Shown here one piece after another: positions 7,953 to 16,851 of a DNA stretch of 64,000 nucleotides. Below the pieces are notes generated by a model that did no database searches, was not told the DNA's origin, and saw only the letters and a program-made list of their open reading frames with translations. The position numbers and the translations under genes were made by a program. Source of the DNA: Devosia rhizoryzae. GTDB taxonomy: Bacteria; Pseudomonadota; Alphaproteobacteria; Rhizobiales; Devosiaceae. Location: assembly GCF_016698665.1 (NCBI RefSeq), contig NZ_CP068046.1, forward strand, positions 1,922,001-1,986,000, given 5' to 3'. Numbering within the stretch: position 1 is the stretch's first letter; every line of letters starts with the position of its first letter.

Positions 7953-10181
7953 TCACCCGATGATCTTGTCGATGGTGAAAGGCAGATGCCGCAGCCGCTT
8001 ACCCGTGGCATGGTAGATGGCGTTGCCGATTGCCGCCGCCACGCCGACGATGCCGATTTCGCCCAGACCCTTGACGCCGATCGGGTTGACCTTATCGTCG
8101 TGCTCATCGACGAAGATCACGTCGATGTCCTCGATATCAGCGTTGGCGGGCACGTGATACTCGGCAAGGTTGTGGTTCATGATCCGGCCGGTGCCGTGAT
8201 CGAACAACCCTTCTTCATGCATTGCCATGCCGACGCCCATGACCACACCGCCTAGAATTTGGCTGCGCGCGGTCTTGGGATTAAGGATCTTGCCGGCGGC
8301 AATGGCGCTGACGATGCGCTTGACGCGGGCGACGCCCAATTGCTCATCGACCCGCACTTCCACGAAGACCGCCGAGTGCGTGTAGCTGATATATTTTTGC
8401 ATCTGCAGCATGTCGGGGCCAGCCTTGCCGGTTTCCTCGACAGCGTCCCAACCGGCTGACTGCATGAGTTCGGCAACGGAGATGGTGGGGCCGGTGCCAT
8501 CGATTTTTTTCACCATGCCTGCTTCGACGCAGAGGTCTGCCGAGGCGATGGGGAGGAAAGCCTCGTGGTGGCGATTGGCGCGATGTATCAGCTTGGTCTT
8601 GATGGCTTCGGCCGCCATGTGGACGGCACTGCCGACGGAAGCTGCCATCCAAGACCCGCCTTCGACCGGTGAGGTCGGAAGGTCCGAGGCGCCGATGCTG
8701 ACTTTTACCCGGTCGATTGGAACGTCGAAGGCTTCAGCGGCGATTTGTGCCAGGATCGTATAGGTTCCAGTGCCGATGTCGGTTGCGGCTGTCAACACTT
8801 CGACCGAACCATCGGCAAGGAGGCGAACCTTGGCTTCGGCCTTGTTGACCTGGGCGTCCCAGAAGCCGGTGGCCATGCCATAGCCGACCAGTTCCTTGCC
8901 CTCGCGCATGGAGCGTGGCGCCGCCTGGCGGGCGGACCAGCCGAAGCGTTCGGCGCCTTCTGCATAGCATTCGCGCAGCGCCTTGCTGGTAAATTGCTTG
9001 TCCATGTTCTGGTCGCGATCGGCATAGTTGCGCAGGCGCAGCTCGAGCGGATCGATGCCGACGGCGTAGGCGAGCTCGTCCATGGCCGTTTCCAGCGCGA
9101 AGACGCCGGTGGTGGCGCCGGGTGCGCGCATGTCGCCGGGCGTGTCGGTATTGACCTGAGACAACGCGTAGGAAAACTCGGCATTGTCGCACTGGTAAGC
9201 GAGGCCCGACCAGTTGACGACGACCTCCTGGTAGTCCTCGAACATCGATGTCGCCTGCACGGCATGGTGTTTCAGCGCCAGGAGCTTGCCGGTGCTGTCC
9301 GCGCCCAGCGAGAGCTTTTGCAGCGTGATCGGGCGGTAGCTTAGGTAGAACATTTCCCGCCGCGACAGTTCAACCCGTACCGAGCGCTTGAGCTTGAGCG
9401 CTGCCATGACGGCGAGGAAAAGCTGGTGGCGCGGGCGAAGGCCGGAGCCGAAGGCGCCGCCGACATAGGCGTTCACGACCTTGACGTCCTTGAGGCCGAA
9501 AATGGCCGAGACGAACTGCTGGGCGTTCTGTGAGCCCTGCGTCTTGTCGTAGATGGTGAGCTTGTCACCCTCTTCGAAGATCACCGTGGACGCAAAAAGC
9601 TCCATGGGATTGTGGTGTTCGCTGGGCTGCTCATATTCGGCATCCACGCGGAAAGGCGCTTCGGCTAGGGCCCGATCAAGGTCGCCGCGCGGCTCGGGCG
9701 GTGGCGGCACGTTCTGGCGCTTCTTGGGCGGCACGTACTGGTCCGGCTCGGCGACGCGGAGATTGGTCTGATGTTTCTCCACCTCGTAAAGCACGTGGAC
9801 AACTGCCGCAGCGTTGCGGGCGGCTTCAAAGCTTTCAGCGATCACAAGAGCGATGGGCTGTCCGTCGAAGAGGATGCGATCGGAATGGAGCGGGCGGAAG
9901 GGGTGGCCCGGAGGGGCCGTTTCGTCCTGCCAGTCGCGATCCCACCAGGAGACGCCTTGGCGATCGAGGTGGGTGAAGATTTCGACGACGCCGGGCATGG
10001 CTCGGGCTTCGCGCGTGTCGATGGCAACGATGCGGCCCGCGGCGATGGTGCTGATCACGACAAAGCCGTGCAGAAGCTCGTCAGCCTGGTATTCGGCGGC
10101 ATATTTGGCGGCGCCGGTGACCTTGAGCTTGCCGTCGACGCGGCTGCGGGGTTGGCCGATGTGAGAAAGCGAGGGGGCCAT
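7953..10181 (-). CDS. paoC: Aldehyde oxidoreductase, molybdenum-cofactor-binding subunit
   Basis: 742 residues, xanthine-oxidase-family large subunit. N-terminal a/b hammerhead domain (GAAKYAAEYQADELLHG), the GGAFGSGLRPRHQ molybdopterin loop in the middle, and the catalytic glutamate in GVKGLGEIGIVG near the C-terminus. Its start overlaps the stop of the FAD subunit (TGATG), so the three subunits are coupled in the order 2Fe-2S, FAD, Mo. Length and partner subunits match the PaoABC/YagRST branch rather than the fused xanthine dehydrogenases. The substrate is probably an aldehyde, not determined. Confidence 0.9.
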   Translation of the reverse strand: MAPSLSHIGQPRSRVDGKLKVTGAAKYAAEYQADELLHGFVVISTIAAGRIVAIDTREARAMPGVVEIFTHLDRQGVSWWDRDWQDETAPPGHPFRPLHSDRILFDGQPIALVIAESFEAARNAAAVVHVLYEVEKHQTNLRVAEPDQYVPPKKRQNVPPPPEPRGDLDRALAEAPFRVDAEYEQPSEHHNPMELFASTVIFEEGDKLTIYDKTQGSQNAQQFVSAIFGLKDVKVVNAYVGGAFGSGLRPRHQLFLAVMAALKLKRSVRVELSRREMFYLSYRPITLQKLSLGADSTGKLLALKHHAVQATSMFEDYQEVVVNWSGLAYQCDNAEFSYALSQVNTDTPGDMRAPGATTGVFALETAMDELAYAVGIDPLELRLRNYADRDQNMDKQFTSKALRECYAEGAERFGWSARQAAPRSMREGKELVGYGMATGFWDAQVNKAEAKVRLLADGSVEVLTAATDIGTGTYTILAQIAAEAFDVPIDRVKVSIGASDLPTSPVEGGSWMAASVGSAVHMAAEAIKTKLIHRANRHHEAFLPIASADLCVEAGMVKKIDGTGPTISVAELMQSAGWDAVEETGKAGPDMLQMQKYISYTHSAVFVEVRVDEQLGVARVKRIVSAIAAGKILNPKTARSQILGGVVMGVGMAMHEEGLFDHGTGRIMNHNLAEYHVPANADIEDIDVIFVDEHDDKVNPIGVKGLGEIGIVGVAAAIGNAIYHATGKRLRHLPFTIDKIIG

Positions 10182-11197
10182 CAGAACACCACCTTTACTG
10201 CTTGATTCTGCGGGGTGCCAGCATGGGCCTGCTCCAGCGCACGGACGATGGCACGGGGGGCCAGATCGAGCTTGAAGTCGTTGTGGCCATGGCCGGTCGC
10301 GCCTTCCATCAAGGCTTGGGCAAAGGCTTCAAAGGTCGGCCGGTTGGCGGGGCGGCCAATGAACTCAGCTTCGACATCCTTGCGGCGCCATGGCTTGTGG
10401 GCGACACCGCCGAGAGCGACGCGCAGTTCGGCGATTGTTTCGCCCTCGAGGCGGATCGCGGCCGCGACGGACACCAGCGCGAAAGCATAGGACTGGCGGT
10501 CGCGGAGCTTGAGATAGGTGTGGTGAGAGCCAAAGCCATTGGCTGGCACGGAGATGGCGGTGACGATCTCGCCACGTTCCATGGTATTGTCCAAGTCCGG
10601 CCGGTCACCGGGGAGGCGGTGGAAGTCGTCAAAGGGGATCTGCCGTTCTCCGGCCGGACCTTCGACCGTCACGACGGCATCGAGCGCGGCGAGAGCCACC
10701 GCCATGTCGGAAGGGTGCACCGCGATGCAATTGGCGCTTTCGCCCAAGATGGCATGGATGCGATTGACGCCGTGAAGCGCCCCGCAGCCGGAGCCCGGGC
10801 GGCGTTTGTTGCACGGGGTTGATGGATCATAAAAGTAATAGCAGCGGGTGCGCTGAAGAATGTTGCCGCCGTTGGTTGCGGCATTGCGCAGCTGCGGCGA
10901 GGCAGCAGCGAGCATGGCGCTGGAAAGAAGCGGCCAGCCGGATTGCACCTCGGGGTGGTAGGCAGTGTCGGCATTGGTGGCCAAGGCGCCAAGCTGGAGG
11001 GTGCCCTCCCCGTCCACACGGATATCGCGCAGGTCGAGACCGTTGATGTCGATGACCGTGCCCGGGCGGGTCACGTCGTATTTCATCAGGTCGACGAGAT
11101 TTGTGCCGCCCGCGATGATCTGCGCAGAAGGATCGGCCACAAGCGAGGCTGCAGCTTGGGCAACGGTTTGCGGGCGCGAATAGCTGAAACGCATCAT
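10181..11197 (-). CDS. paoB: Aldehyde oxidoreductase, FAD-binding subunit with extra Cys cluster
   Basis: 338 residues. FAD-binding PCMH fold with AGGTNLVDLMKYDV and NGGNILQRTRC motifs, then the CO-dehydrogenase-type C-terminal domain. Residues after NGGNILQRTR contain four cysteines: RCYYFYDPSTPCNKRRPGS, then GCGAL, then ANCIAV. The E. coli PaoB subunit has an additional 4Fe-4S cluster in this region, so these four are good candidates for the same cluster. It overlaps both neighbours by 1-4 bp. Transfers electrons between the Fe-S subunit and acceptors through FAD. Confidence 0.9.
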   Translation of the reverse strand: MMRFSYSRPQTVAQAAASLVADPSAQIIAGGTNLVDLMKYDVTRPGTVIDINGLDLRDIRVDGEGTLQLGALATNADTAYHPEVQSGWPLLSSAMLAAASPQLRNAATNGGNILQRTRCYYFYDPSTPCNKRRPGSGCGALHGVNRIHAILGESANCIAVHPSDMAVALAALDAVVTVEGPAGERQIPFDDFHRLPGDRPDLDNTMERGEIVTAISVPANGFGSHHTYLKLRDRQSYAFALVSVAAAIRLEGETIAELRVALGGVAHKPWRRKDVEAEFIGRPANRPTFEAFAQALMEGATGHGHNDFKLDLAPRAIVRALEQAHAGTPQNQAVKVVF

Positions 11198-11703
11198 GGC
11201 GTGGGCGCCTTCTGGTTCTCGCCGAGGACGCTCTGGACGGCATCGACGATGTTGGTATAGGCGCCGCAGCGGCAGATATTGCCGCTCATGAGCTCACGAA
11301 TTTCGTGACGCGAATGGGCGTGCCCTTCGTTGACGAGCCCCACCGCCGAGCAGATTTGTCCGGGCGTGCAATAGCCGCACTGGAAGGCGTCGTGCTCGAT
11401 GAAGGCTTCCTGCATCGGGTGGAGGTCGTCGCCGGTTGCCAGACCCTCAATCGTCGTGATCTCGGCACCGTCCTTCAACACGGCGAGTGTCAGACACGAA
11501 TTGATGCGCTTGCCGTCGATCAGCACCGTGCAGGCACCGCACTGGCCATGATCGCAGCCCTTCTTGGTTCCGGTCTTGCCCAAGGGGCCGCGCAGCAGAT
11601 CAAGCAGGGTGGTCCATGGATCGATCGTAACGGAGCGTTGCGCTCCATCGATGGTCAGTGAAATGGTGTGCGTGCCCGCTCTGGGGGCTGCGGCTTCGGG
11701 CAT
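11194..11703 (-). CDS. paoA: Aldehyde oxidoreductase, 2Fe-2S subunit
   Basis: The frame is open from a TTG at 11733, but the ATG at 11703 has AAGGA eight bases upstream and gives 169 residues. Two 2Fe-2S sites: CDHGQCGACTV with a later Cys in NSC (plant ferredoxin type), and QCGYCTPGQ with NICRCGAY (helical type). Unlike E. coli PaoA there is no twin-arginine signal, so the enzyme is predicted to be cytoplasmic. No XdhC/PaoD-type maturation gene is visible beside the cluster. Confidence 0.9.
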   Translation of the reverse strand: MPEAAAPRAGTHTISLTIDGAQRSVTIDPWTTLLDLLRGPLGKTGTKKGCDHGQCGACTVLIDGKRINSCLTLAVLKDGAEITTIEGLATGDDLHPMQEAFIEHDAFQCGYCTPGQICSAVGLVNEGHAHSRHEIRELMSGNICRCGAYTNIVDAVQSVLGENQKAPTP

Positions 11704-11820
11704 AGCGGAATGTCCTTGCGTGGCGCGTTTCAAAGCGAACGATCACTTAACGGCTTTGTTCCGCTGCACCGGGCTGGTTGCTTTCGCTGGTGCGCCGCCT
11801 TGGAGTGGAACACGAATTTC

Positions 11821-11846
11821 TTTTCTCCATGCCTCTTCGGAGAAAA
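11821..11846. repeat. Inverted repeat upstream of metY
   Basis: TTTTCTCC (11821-11828) and GGAGAAAA (11839-11846) form a perfect 8-bp stem with a 10-base loop, 74 bp before the sulfhydrylase start and between two divergent operons. It could be an operator or a leader hairpin. It does not match the SAM-II riboswitch layout that often precedes methionine genes in alphaproteobacteria. Confidence 0.35.
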
Positions 11847-11919
11847 CCAATTCGCCAGCCGGCCCTATCCCGGCAGCGTTCGCGCGGTAACATGAGCAAG
11901 AAACAACAAGGGAGCGATC

Positions 11920-13194
11920 ATGAAACTGGATTCCATTGCCCTCCATCACGGCTATACGTCTGAGGCGACCACCAAGGCGGCGGCTGTCCCGATCTACCAG
12001 ACGACCTCCTATACGTTCGACGACACCCAGCATGGTGCCGATCTCTTCAACCTGGCCGTGCCAGGCAACATCTACACCCGCATCATGAACCCGACCACGG
12101 CGGTGCTGGAAGCACGCGTCGCCGAGATGGAAGGCGGCATAGGCGGGCTGTGCGTCGCCTCGGGCATGGCCGCAATCACTTATGCCATCCAGGCTATTGC
12201 GGGTGTCGGCGACAACATCGTCTCGGTCAGCCAGCTTTATGGCGGCACTTATAACCTCTTCATGCACTCGTTTCCGCGGCAGGGCATCGAGGTCCGCCTT
12301 GCGGACCAGGGCGATTTTGATGGGCTTGACCGGCTGATCGACGAAAACACCAAGGCCGTGTTCTGCGAATCCATCGGCAATCCCGCCGGTAATGTCGTCG
12401 ATATCCCGCGCCTGGCCGAGATCGCGCACAAGCATGGCGTGCCGCTGATCGTCGACAACACGGTCGCCACGCCCTATCTCTGCCGCCCGTTCGACTTCGG
12501 TGCCGATATCGTGGTGCATGCGCTGACCAAGTATATTGGCGGCCACGGCAATTCGATCGGCGGCATTATCGTCGATAGCGGCAAGTTCGATTGGAAGGCA
12601 AACAAGGATAGCTTCAAGATCCTCAACGAGCCCGATCCGTCCTATCATGGCGTCGTCTACACCGAGGCGCTCGGGCCTGCGGCCTATATCGGGCGCTGCC
12701 GCGTCGTGCCGCTGCGAAATACCGGCGCCGCGCTTTCCCCGCACAATGCCTTCCTGTTCCTGATGGGCTTGGAAACGCTTGGCCTGCGCATGGAGCGCCA
12801 CTGCCAGAACGCGGAGGCTCTGGCCAGCTGGCTCAAGAACCATCCCAAGATTTCCTGGGTCAACTACGCCGCCCTGCCCGACAGCAAGTACAATGCCACG
12901 GCCCAGAAGATCACCAAGGGCAAGGCGTCGGGTATTGTCAGCTTCGGCATCAAGGGCGGCGCGGCTGCAGGCGCGCAATTTATCGACGGGCTCCAGATGA
13001 TCCTGCGCCTGGTCAATATCGGCGACGCCAAGTCGCTGGCCTGCCACCCGGCCTCCACGACCCACCGCCAGCTCGGCCCGGACGAGCTGGCCAAGGCCGG
13101 TGTTTCCGAAGACCTGGTTCGCATCTCCGTCGGCATCGAACATATCGATGACATCATTGCCGACGTGGAACAGGCGCTGGCCGGCGTGAACTGA
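11920..13194 (+). CDS. metY: O-acetylhomoserine sulfhydrylase (aminocarboxypropyltransferase)
   Basis: 424 residues, PLP-dependent Cys/Met metabolism family. The start ATG is preceded by GGGAG. Family signatures include IYQTTSYTFDDTQHGADLF near the start, the substrate-loop Tyr and Arg in YTRIMNPT, the SGMAA phosphate loop, and the PLP lysine in ALTKYIGGHGNSIGG; CHPASTTHRQL near the C-terminus is typical. The VPSxG-type and length (~425) favour the O-acetylhomoserine/sulfide enzyme (MetY) over cystathionine synthase (~385). Cytoplasmic, methionine biosynthesis. Confidence 0.92.
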   Translation: MKLDSIALHHGYTSEATTKAAAVPIYQTTSYTFDDTQHGADLFNLAVPGNIYTRIMNPTTAVLEARVAEMEGGIGGLCVASGMAAITYAIQAIAGVGDNIVSVSQLYGGTYNLFMHSFPRQGIEVRLADQGDFDGLDRLIDENTKAVFCESIGNPAGNVVDIPRLAEIAHKHGVPLIVDNTVATPYLCRPFDFGADIVVHALTKYIGGHGNSIGGIIVDSGKFDWKANKDSFKILNEPDPSYHGVVYTEALGPAAYIGRCRVVPLRNTGAALSPHNAFLFLMGLETLGLRMERHCQNAEALASWLKNHPKISWVNYAALPDSKYNATAQKITKGKASGIVSFGIKGGAAAGAQFIDGLQMILRLVNIGDAKSLACHPASTTHRQLGPDELAKAGVSEDLVRISVGIEHIDDIIADVEQALAGVN

Positions 13195-13206
13195 TCCGCC
13201 GTTACC

Positions 13207-13232
13207 CTGGCCGCACTTGACGGTGCGGCCAG
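13207..13232 (+). terminator. Strong hairpin after metY
   Basis: CTGGCCGCAC and GTGCGGCCAG form a perfect 10-bp stem with a six-base loop 12 bp after the stop. There is no T-tract (CCCCTCCCC follows), so it may be a weak or Rho-assisted terminator or an RNA-stabilising stem. Confidence 0.5.
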
Positions 13233-13295
13233 CCCCTCCCCAGTTAGCAACCGCAGGCACTCCGGAGCGTTGGCGCACGATCAGGAGGATTTTCC

Positions 13296-14321
13296 ATGCA
13301 GTATCGCAGGCTCGGCAATAGCGGGGCGGTCGTTTCGGCCTATTGCCTCGGCACCATGACGTTTGGGGACGAAGCGGACGAGGCGACGTCGTTTCGCTTG
13401 ATGGACCAATATGTCGAGGCGGGCGGAAATTTCCTCGACACCGCCAATGTCTACAGCGCCGGCATCTCGGAGGAGATCGTCGGGCGCTGGCTCAAGACCA
13501 AGCAGCTGCGCGACCTGGTGATCACCACCAAGGGCCGGTTCCCCATGGGCGACGGGCCCAACCACGTCGGCCTTTCCCGCAAGAACCTGCGCGAAGCGCT
13601 CGATGCGTCGCTGAAGCGTCTTGGGGTCGAGCATATCGATCTCTACCAGATGCACGCCTACGACGCGCTGACGCCGCTCGATGAAACACTGCGCTTTCTC
13701 GATGACGCGATTGCGAGCGGCAAGATAGGCTATTACGGCTTTTCGAACTTTCTGGGCTGGCAGCTGACCAAGGCGGTGTGGACGGCCAAGGCACAGGGCT
13801 ACCAGCCGCCGGTGACGCTGCAGCCGCAGTACAATCTGCTGGTGCGGGACATCGAGCACGAGGTCGTGCCAGCAGCGCTCGACGCCGATGTGGGTCTCTT
13901 GCCGTGGTCGCCGTTGGGTGGCGGCTGGCTTAGCGGCAAGTACAAGCGGGACCAGATGCCGACCGGCGCCACGCGTCTGGGCGAGAACCCCAAGCGCGGC
14001 ATGGAGGCGTTCGAAAAGCGCAACAACAATGCGGCGACTTGGGAGGTCATTGGCGCGGTGCAGGATCTATCCGAAGCCCGCGGCGCCAGCATGGCGCAAG
14101 TGGCGCTTGCCTGGGTCGCGGCGCAGCCTGCCGTCACTTCGGTGATCCTGGGCGCGCGAACAACGGAACAGCTTGCGGACAATCTTGGTGCGGCGTCGCT
14201 GACGTTGAGCCAGGATGAACTCTCCGAGCTCAGCGCCGTCAGCAAGCCGCAGATGGCTGACTATCCTTATGGCGAGGGCGGTATCAAACAGCGCCATCGC
14301 AAGCTTGAGGGCGGACGATAG
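13296..14321 (+). CDS. Aldo/keto reductase
   Basis: 341 residues with a strong AGGAGG site upstream. TIM-barrel NADPH-dependent reductase: GNSGAVVSAYCLGTMTFG opening, FLDTANVY with the catalytic Asp and Tyr, a Lys in VITTKGRF, the HIDLYQMHAYD strand with the catalytic-site His, and a C-terminal cofactor loop SVILGARTTEQL. It resembles the YajO/YccK-like and general-stress aldo/keto reductases. The next gene, an SDR, begins 3 bp downstream, so both are in one operon. Substrate unknown; probably a sugar or small aldehyde given the epimerase that follows. Confidence 0.88.
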   Translation: MQYRRLGNSGAVVSAYCLGTMTFGDEADEATSFRLMDQYVEAGGNFLDTANVYSAGISEEIVGRWLKTKQLRDLVITTKGRFPMGDGPNHVGLSRKNLREALDASLKRLGVEHIDLYQMHAYDALTPLDETLRFLDDAIASGKIGYYGFSNFLGWQLTKAVWTAKAQGYQPPVTLQPQYNLLVRDIEHEVVPAALDADVGLLPWSPLGGGWLSGKYKRDQMPTGATRLGENPKRGMEAFEKRNNNAATWEVIGAVQDLSEARGASMAQVALAWVAAQPAVTSVILGARTTEQLADNLGAASLTLSQDELSELSAVSKPQMADYPYGEGGIKQRHRKLEGGR

Positions 14322-14323
14322 AT

Positions 14324-15100
14324 ATGGCTGAACTTGTTATTCCCGACCTTGCCGGCAAGGTCGTGCTGATCACCGGCGCATCGACTGGTATCGGGGCGGC
14401 TTTGGCACAGGCTTTTGCCGCGCAGGGCGCCAAGGTGGGCGTGCACTACAATTCCAGCGCGGATGCTGCCGAGCAGGTGGCGGCTTCGATCCGCGATTCT
14501 GGCGGCGAGGCGGTGACCATCCGGGCCGATGCCAACCAATCGTCGGCGATGAAGCAGGCCGTGGAGGACACCGTTGCGGCCTTCGGGCGGCTCGATGGCC
14601 TGATCAACAATGCCGGCGGCATGGTCGCCCGCGTCACCTATGCCGATATGAGCGACGAGCATTATGATGCGGTGATGGACCTCAATGGCCGCTCGGTGCT
14701 GGCGGCAACGGCGGCGGCCGTGCCGCATCTGAAGCAGGCGGGCGATGGCTTCGTTATCAATACGACGTCGATCGCGGCCCGGAACGGGGCCAGCAATGGG
14801 GCGGGCATCTATGGCTCGTCCAAAGCCTTCATCGCCAATGTAACGCGCGGAATGGCCAAGGAGCTCATCGCTTTCGGCATCCGCGTCAACGCGGTGGCGC
14901 CGGGCGTGATCAGCACGCCATTCCATGAGCGCTATTCGACCGACGAGCAGCTCAAAGCCGCGCTCGCCACGATCCCGCAGGGTCGCCTCGGGACGGTCGA
15001 GGACGTGGTCGGGACCTATCTGTTTTTGGCGTCGAAGGCGCTATCCGGGTACATCATTGGCCAAGAGATCGAGGTCAATGGCGGCCAGTTGATGCCCTAA
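14324..15100 (+). CDS. Short-chain dehydrogenase/reductase
   Basis: 258 residues, classical SDR: cofactor motif TGASTGIGAALA, NNAGG after the fourth strand, catalytic Ser in NTTSIAA and Tyr-x-x-x-Lys in YGSSK, and a C-terminal GYIIGQEIEVNGGQLM typical of 3-oxoacyl reductase-like SDRs. It lies between an aldo/keto reductase and an NAD-dependent epimerase, with spacing of 3 and 12 bp, so the three probably act on related carbohydrate-like metabolites. Substrate cannot be named. Confidence 0.88.
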   Translation: MAELVIPDLAGKVVLITGASTGIGAALAQAFAAQGAKVGVHYNSSADAAEQVAASIRDSGGEAVTIRADANQSSAMKQAVEDTVAAFGRLDGLINNAGGMVARVTYADMSDEHYDAVMDLNGRSVLAATAAAVPHLKQAGDGFVINTTSIAARNGASNGAGIYGSSKAFIANVTRGMAKELIAFGIRVNAVAPGVISTPFHERYSTDEQLKAALATIPQGRLGTVEDVVGTYLFLASKALSGYIIGQEIEVNGGQLMP

Positions 15101-15112
15101 GAGGAAGAATTC

Positions 15113-16009
15113 ATGAGCAAACGCATCGTTTTCACCGGCGGCAGCGGCAAGGCCGGGCAGCACGCTGTCGCCTATCTCGTGGCGCAGGGGCACGAGGTGT
15201 TCAACCTCGATCTCAAGCCGCTCGAGATGGAAGGCGTCAACACGCTGATCACCGACCTGACCGATAGCGGTCAGGTGTTCAATGCGCTTTCGATGCATTT
15301 CGGTTTCGGTGGCTTTGCCACAGGGAGTGGTCCCAAGCCGATCGATGCGGTGGTGCATTTTGCGGCAGTCCCGCGCGTGCTGATCCAGCCGGACAACGAG
15401 ACATTCAAGGCCAATGTGGTCTCGACCTATAATGTCATCGAGGCGGCGACCAAGCTTGGCATTCGCAAGATCGTCATTGCCTCGAGCGAGACGACCTATG
15501 GGGTGTGCTTTGCCGAGGGCGACAAGGACTTTCACGCCTTTCCGCTCGAAGAGGATTACGACAGCGACCCGATGGACAGCTATGGGCTCTCCAAGGTGGT
15601 CAACGAAAAAACGGCGCGAGCCTTCGCCCTGCGCTACGGCGCCGACATCTATGCCTTGCGCATCGGCAATGTGATCTCGCCGGAAGACTATGCGAACTTC
15701 CCGGCTTTCCTGGCCGATCCGCCATCGCGCAAGCGCAATGCGTGGAGCTATATCGACGCGCGCGACTTGGGGCAGATCGTCGATCTTTGCGTCGGCAAGG
15801 ACGGACTGGGGTTCCAGGTGTTCAACGCCACCAATGACGAGATCACCGCCTACGAGCCGACGGAAGCGTTCTTGCGCAAGTGGGCGCCAGGCTCGCCGAT
15901 CACAAGGCCCATGGGCGAATGGGAGGCGCCGCTCTCCAACCGCAAGGCGCGCGAAGTGCTGGGGTTTCAGGAAAACCACAGCTGGCGAAATTACGTCAAA
16001 GCCCCGTAA
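15113..16009 (+). CDS. NAD-dependent epimerase/dehydratase family protein
   Basis: 298 residues, extended SDR: TGGSGKAGQHAVAYL near the N-terminus, ASSETTYGV with the catalytic Thr/Ser region, and YGLSK for Tyr-x-x-x-Lys. It has a GAEGG-like ribosome site (GAGGAAGAATTC before ATG). The sequence SYIDARDLGQIVDLC is common in uronate dehydrogenase-like and UDP-sugar epimerase relatives. Last gene of a three-gene redox operon. Exact substrate unknown. Confidence 0.85.
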   Translation: MSKRIVFTGGSGKAGQHAVAYLVAQGHEVFNLDLKPLEMEGVNTLITDLTDSGQVFNALSMHFGFGGFATGSGPKPIDAVVHFAAVPRVLIQPDNETFKANVVSTYNVIEAATKLGIRKIVIASSETTYGVCFAEGDKDFHAFPLEEDYDSDPMDSYGLSKVVNEKTARAFALRYGADIYALRIGNVISPEDYANFPAFLADPPSRKRNAWSYIDARDLGQIVDLCVGKDGLGFQVFNATNDEITAYEPTEAFLRKWAPGSPITRPMGEWEAPLSNRKAREVLGFQENHSWRNYVKAP

Positions 16010-16080
16010 CGCAGAGGATTGCCAAACCGTCTATCGCGGATCAATGTCCCGCCATTGAATGCGCCGGGGAGTGAGCCGCG

Positions 16081-16746
16081 ATGATTGCAGAGGGTAAGCA
16101 GGCTGTTGGGCTCAACAGAAGATCCTTTCTGGTGGGCCTCGCCGCTGTCGGAGCCTTGGGCTTGGCCGGATGCGCGACCACCGGCGGCGGCATGAGCGAT
16201 GCGGACGCAGCACGCATCTACGGCCCGCTGCCCAATGAGCGCTTCCCCATTCCTGCGGTCAATCTCAGCAAGCTTGATCCGAAGTATCGGCGGCAGCGAG
16301 TGCGCTACGACTCCAAGGAAGCGGTTGGGACGATCATCGTCGATCCGCGCAACTATTATGTCTACCGCATCGAGGGTGACGGCTACGCAACGCGCTATGG
16401 CGCCAATGTCGGACGCGCGGGCTTCTTGTGGAGCGGCGAGGCTTATATCGGCCGCAAGGCGGAATGGCCGATCTGGACACCGCCCAAGGAGATGATCGCG
16501 CGCCAGCCGGAAGCGGCACCCTATGCCAATGGCATGGCACCGGGCCTCAACAATCCGCTCGGCGCGCGCACGCTCTACCTCTACCAGGACGGCGTTTATA
16601 CGCTTTTCACGATCTACAGCACGATCATGCCGGAAACGATCGGACGCGGCGTCACCAGCGGCTGCGTGGGGCTGCTGACGCAGGACATGCTCGACCTTTA
16701 TGACAAGACACCGGTCAACACCAAGGTCATCGTCATCAAGGCCTAA
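16081..16746 (+). CDS. L,D-transpeptidase-fold TAT lipoprotein lacking the catalytic His
   Basis: 221 residues. N-terminus has NRRSFLVGL (twin arginine) and the lipobox LAGC with Cys31, so it should be exported folded and lipid-anchored. The rest is a YkuD domain: VDPRNYYVY, a long central region, and GVTSGCVGLL with Cys195 at the catalytic position. In standard enzymes a His-Gly-Thr precedes the SGC motif by ~15 residues; here that place reads TIYSTIMPETIG (Tyr179-Ser-Thr), and the Arg normally two after the Cys is Gly197. Either the enzyme uses another residue or it is a peptidoglycan-binding non-enzyme. Confidence 0.85.
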   Translation: MIAEGKQAVGLNRRSFLVGLAAVGALGLAGCATTGGGMSDADAARIYGPLPNERFPIPAVNLSKLDPKYRRQRVRYDSKEAVGTIIVDPRNYYVYRIEGDGYATRYGANVGRAGFLWSGEAYIGRKAEWPIWTPPKEMIARQPEAAPYANGMAPGLNNPLGARTLYLYQDGVYTLFTIYSTIMPETIGRGVTSGCVGLLTQDMLDLYDKTPVNTKVIVIKA

Positions 16747-16851
16747 GCGCCTGATCCTGGTTGCGGATCGCGATCGTGCGGCGGCAAGCAACCAATGTGC
16801 TGAGTTACCGATTTGGGTGAGGCTTCTTCCTCTCCCAACCATTCGGACGCA

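Noticed and set aside
11740..11919. SAM riboswitch ahead of metY
   Set aside because: The leader has an inverted repeat, but it does not fit the SAM-II pseudoknot pattern that I know.
11892..11963. Short upstream reading frame overlapping the metY start
   Set aside because: About 23 codons in a different frame; no evidence that it is translated or regulatory.
11743..13278. 511-codon open frame antisense to metY
   Set aside because: The plus strand encodes a full sulfhydrylase with all family motifs; the minus frame has no family features and results from high GC content.
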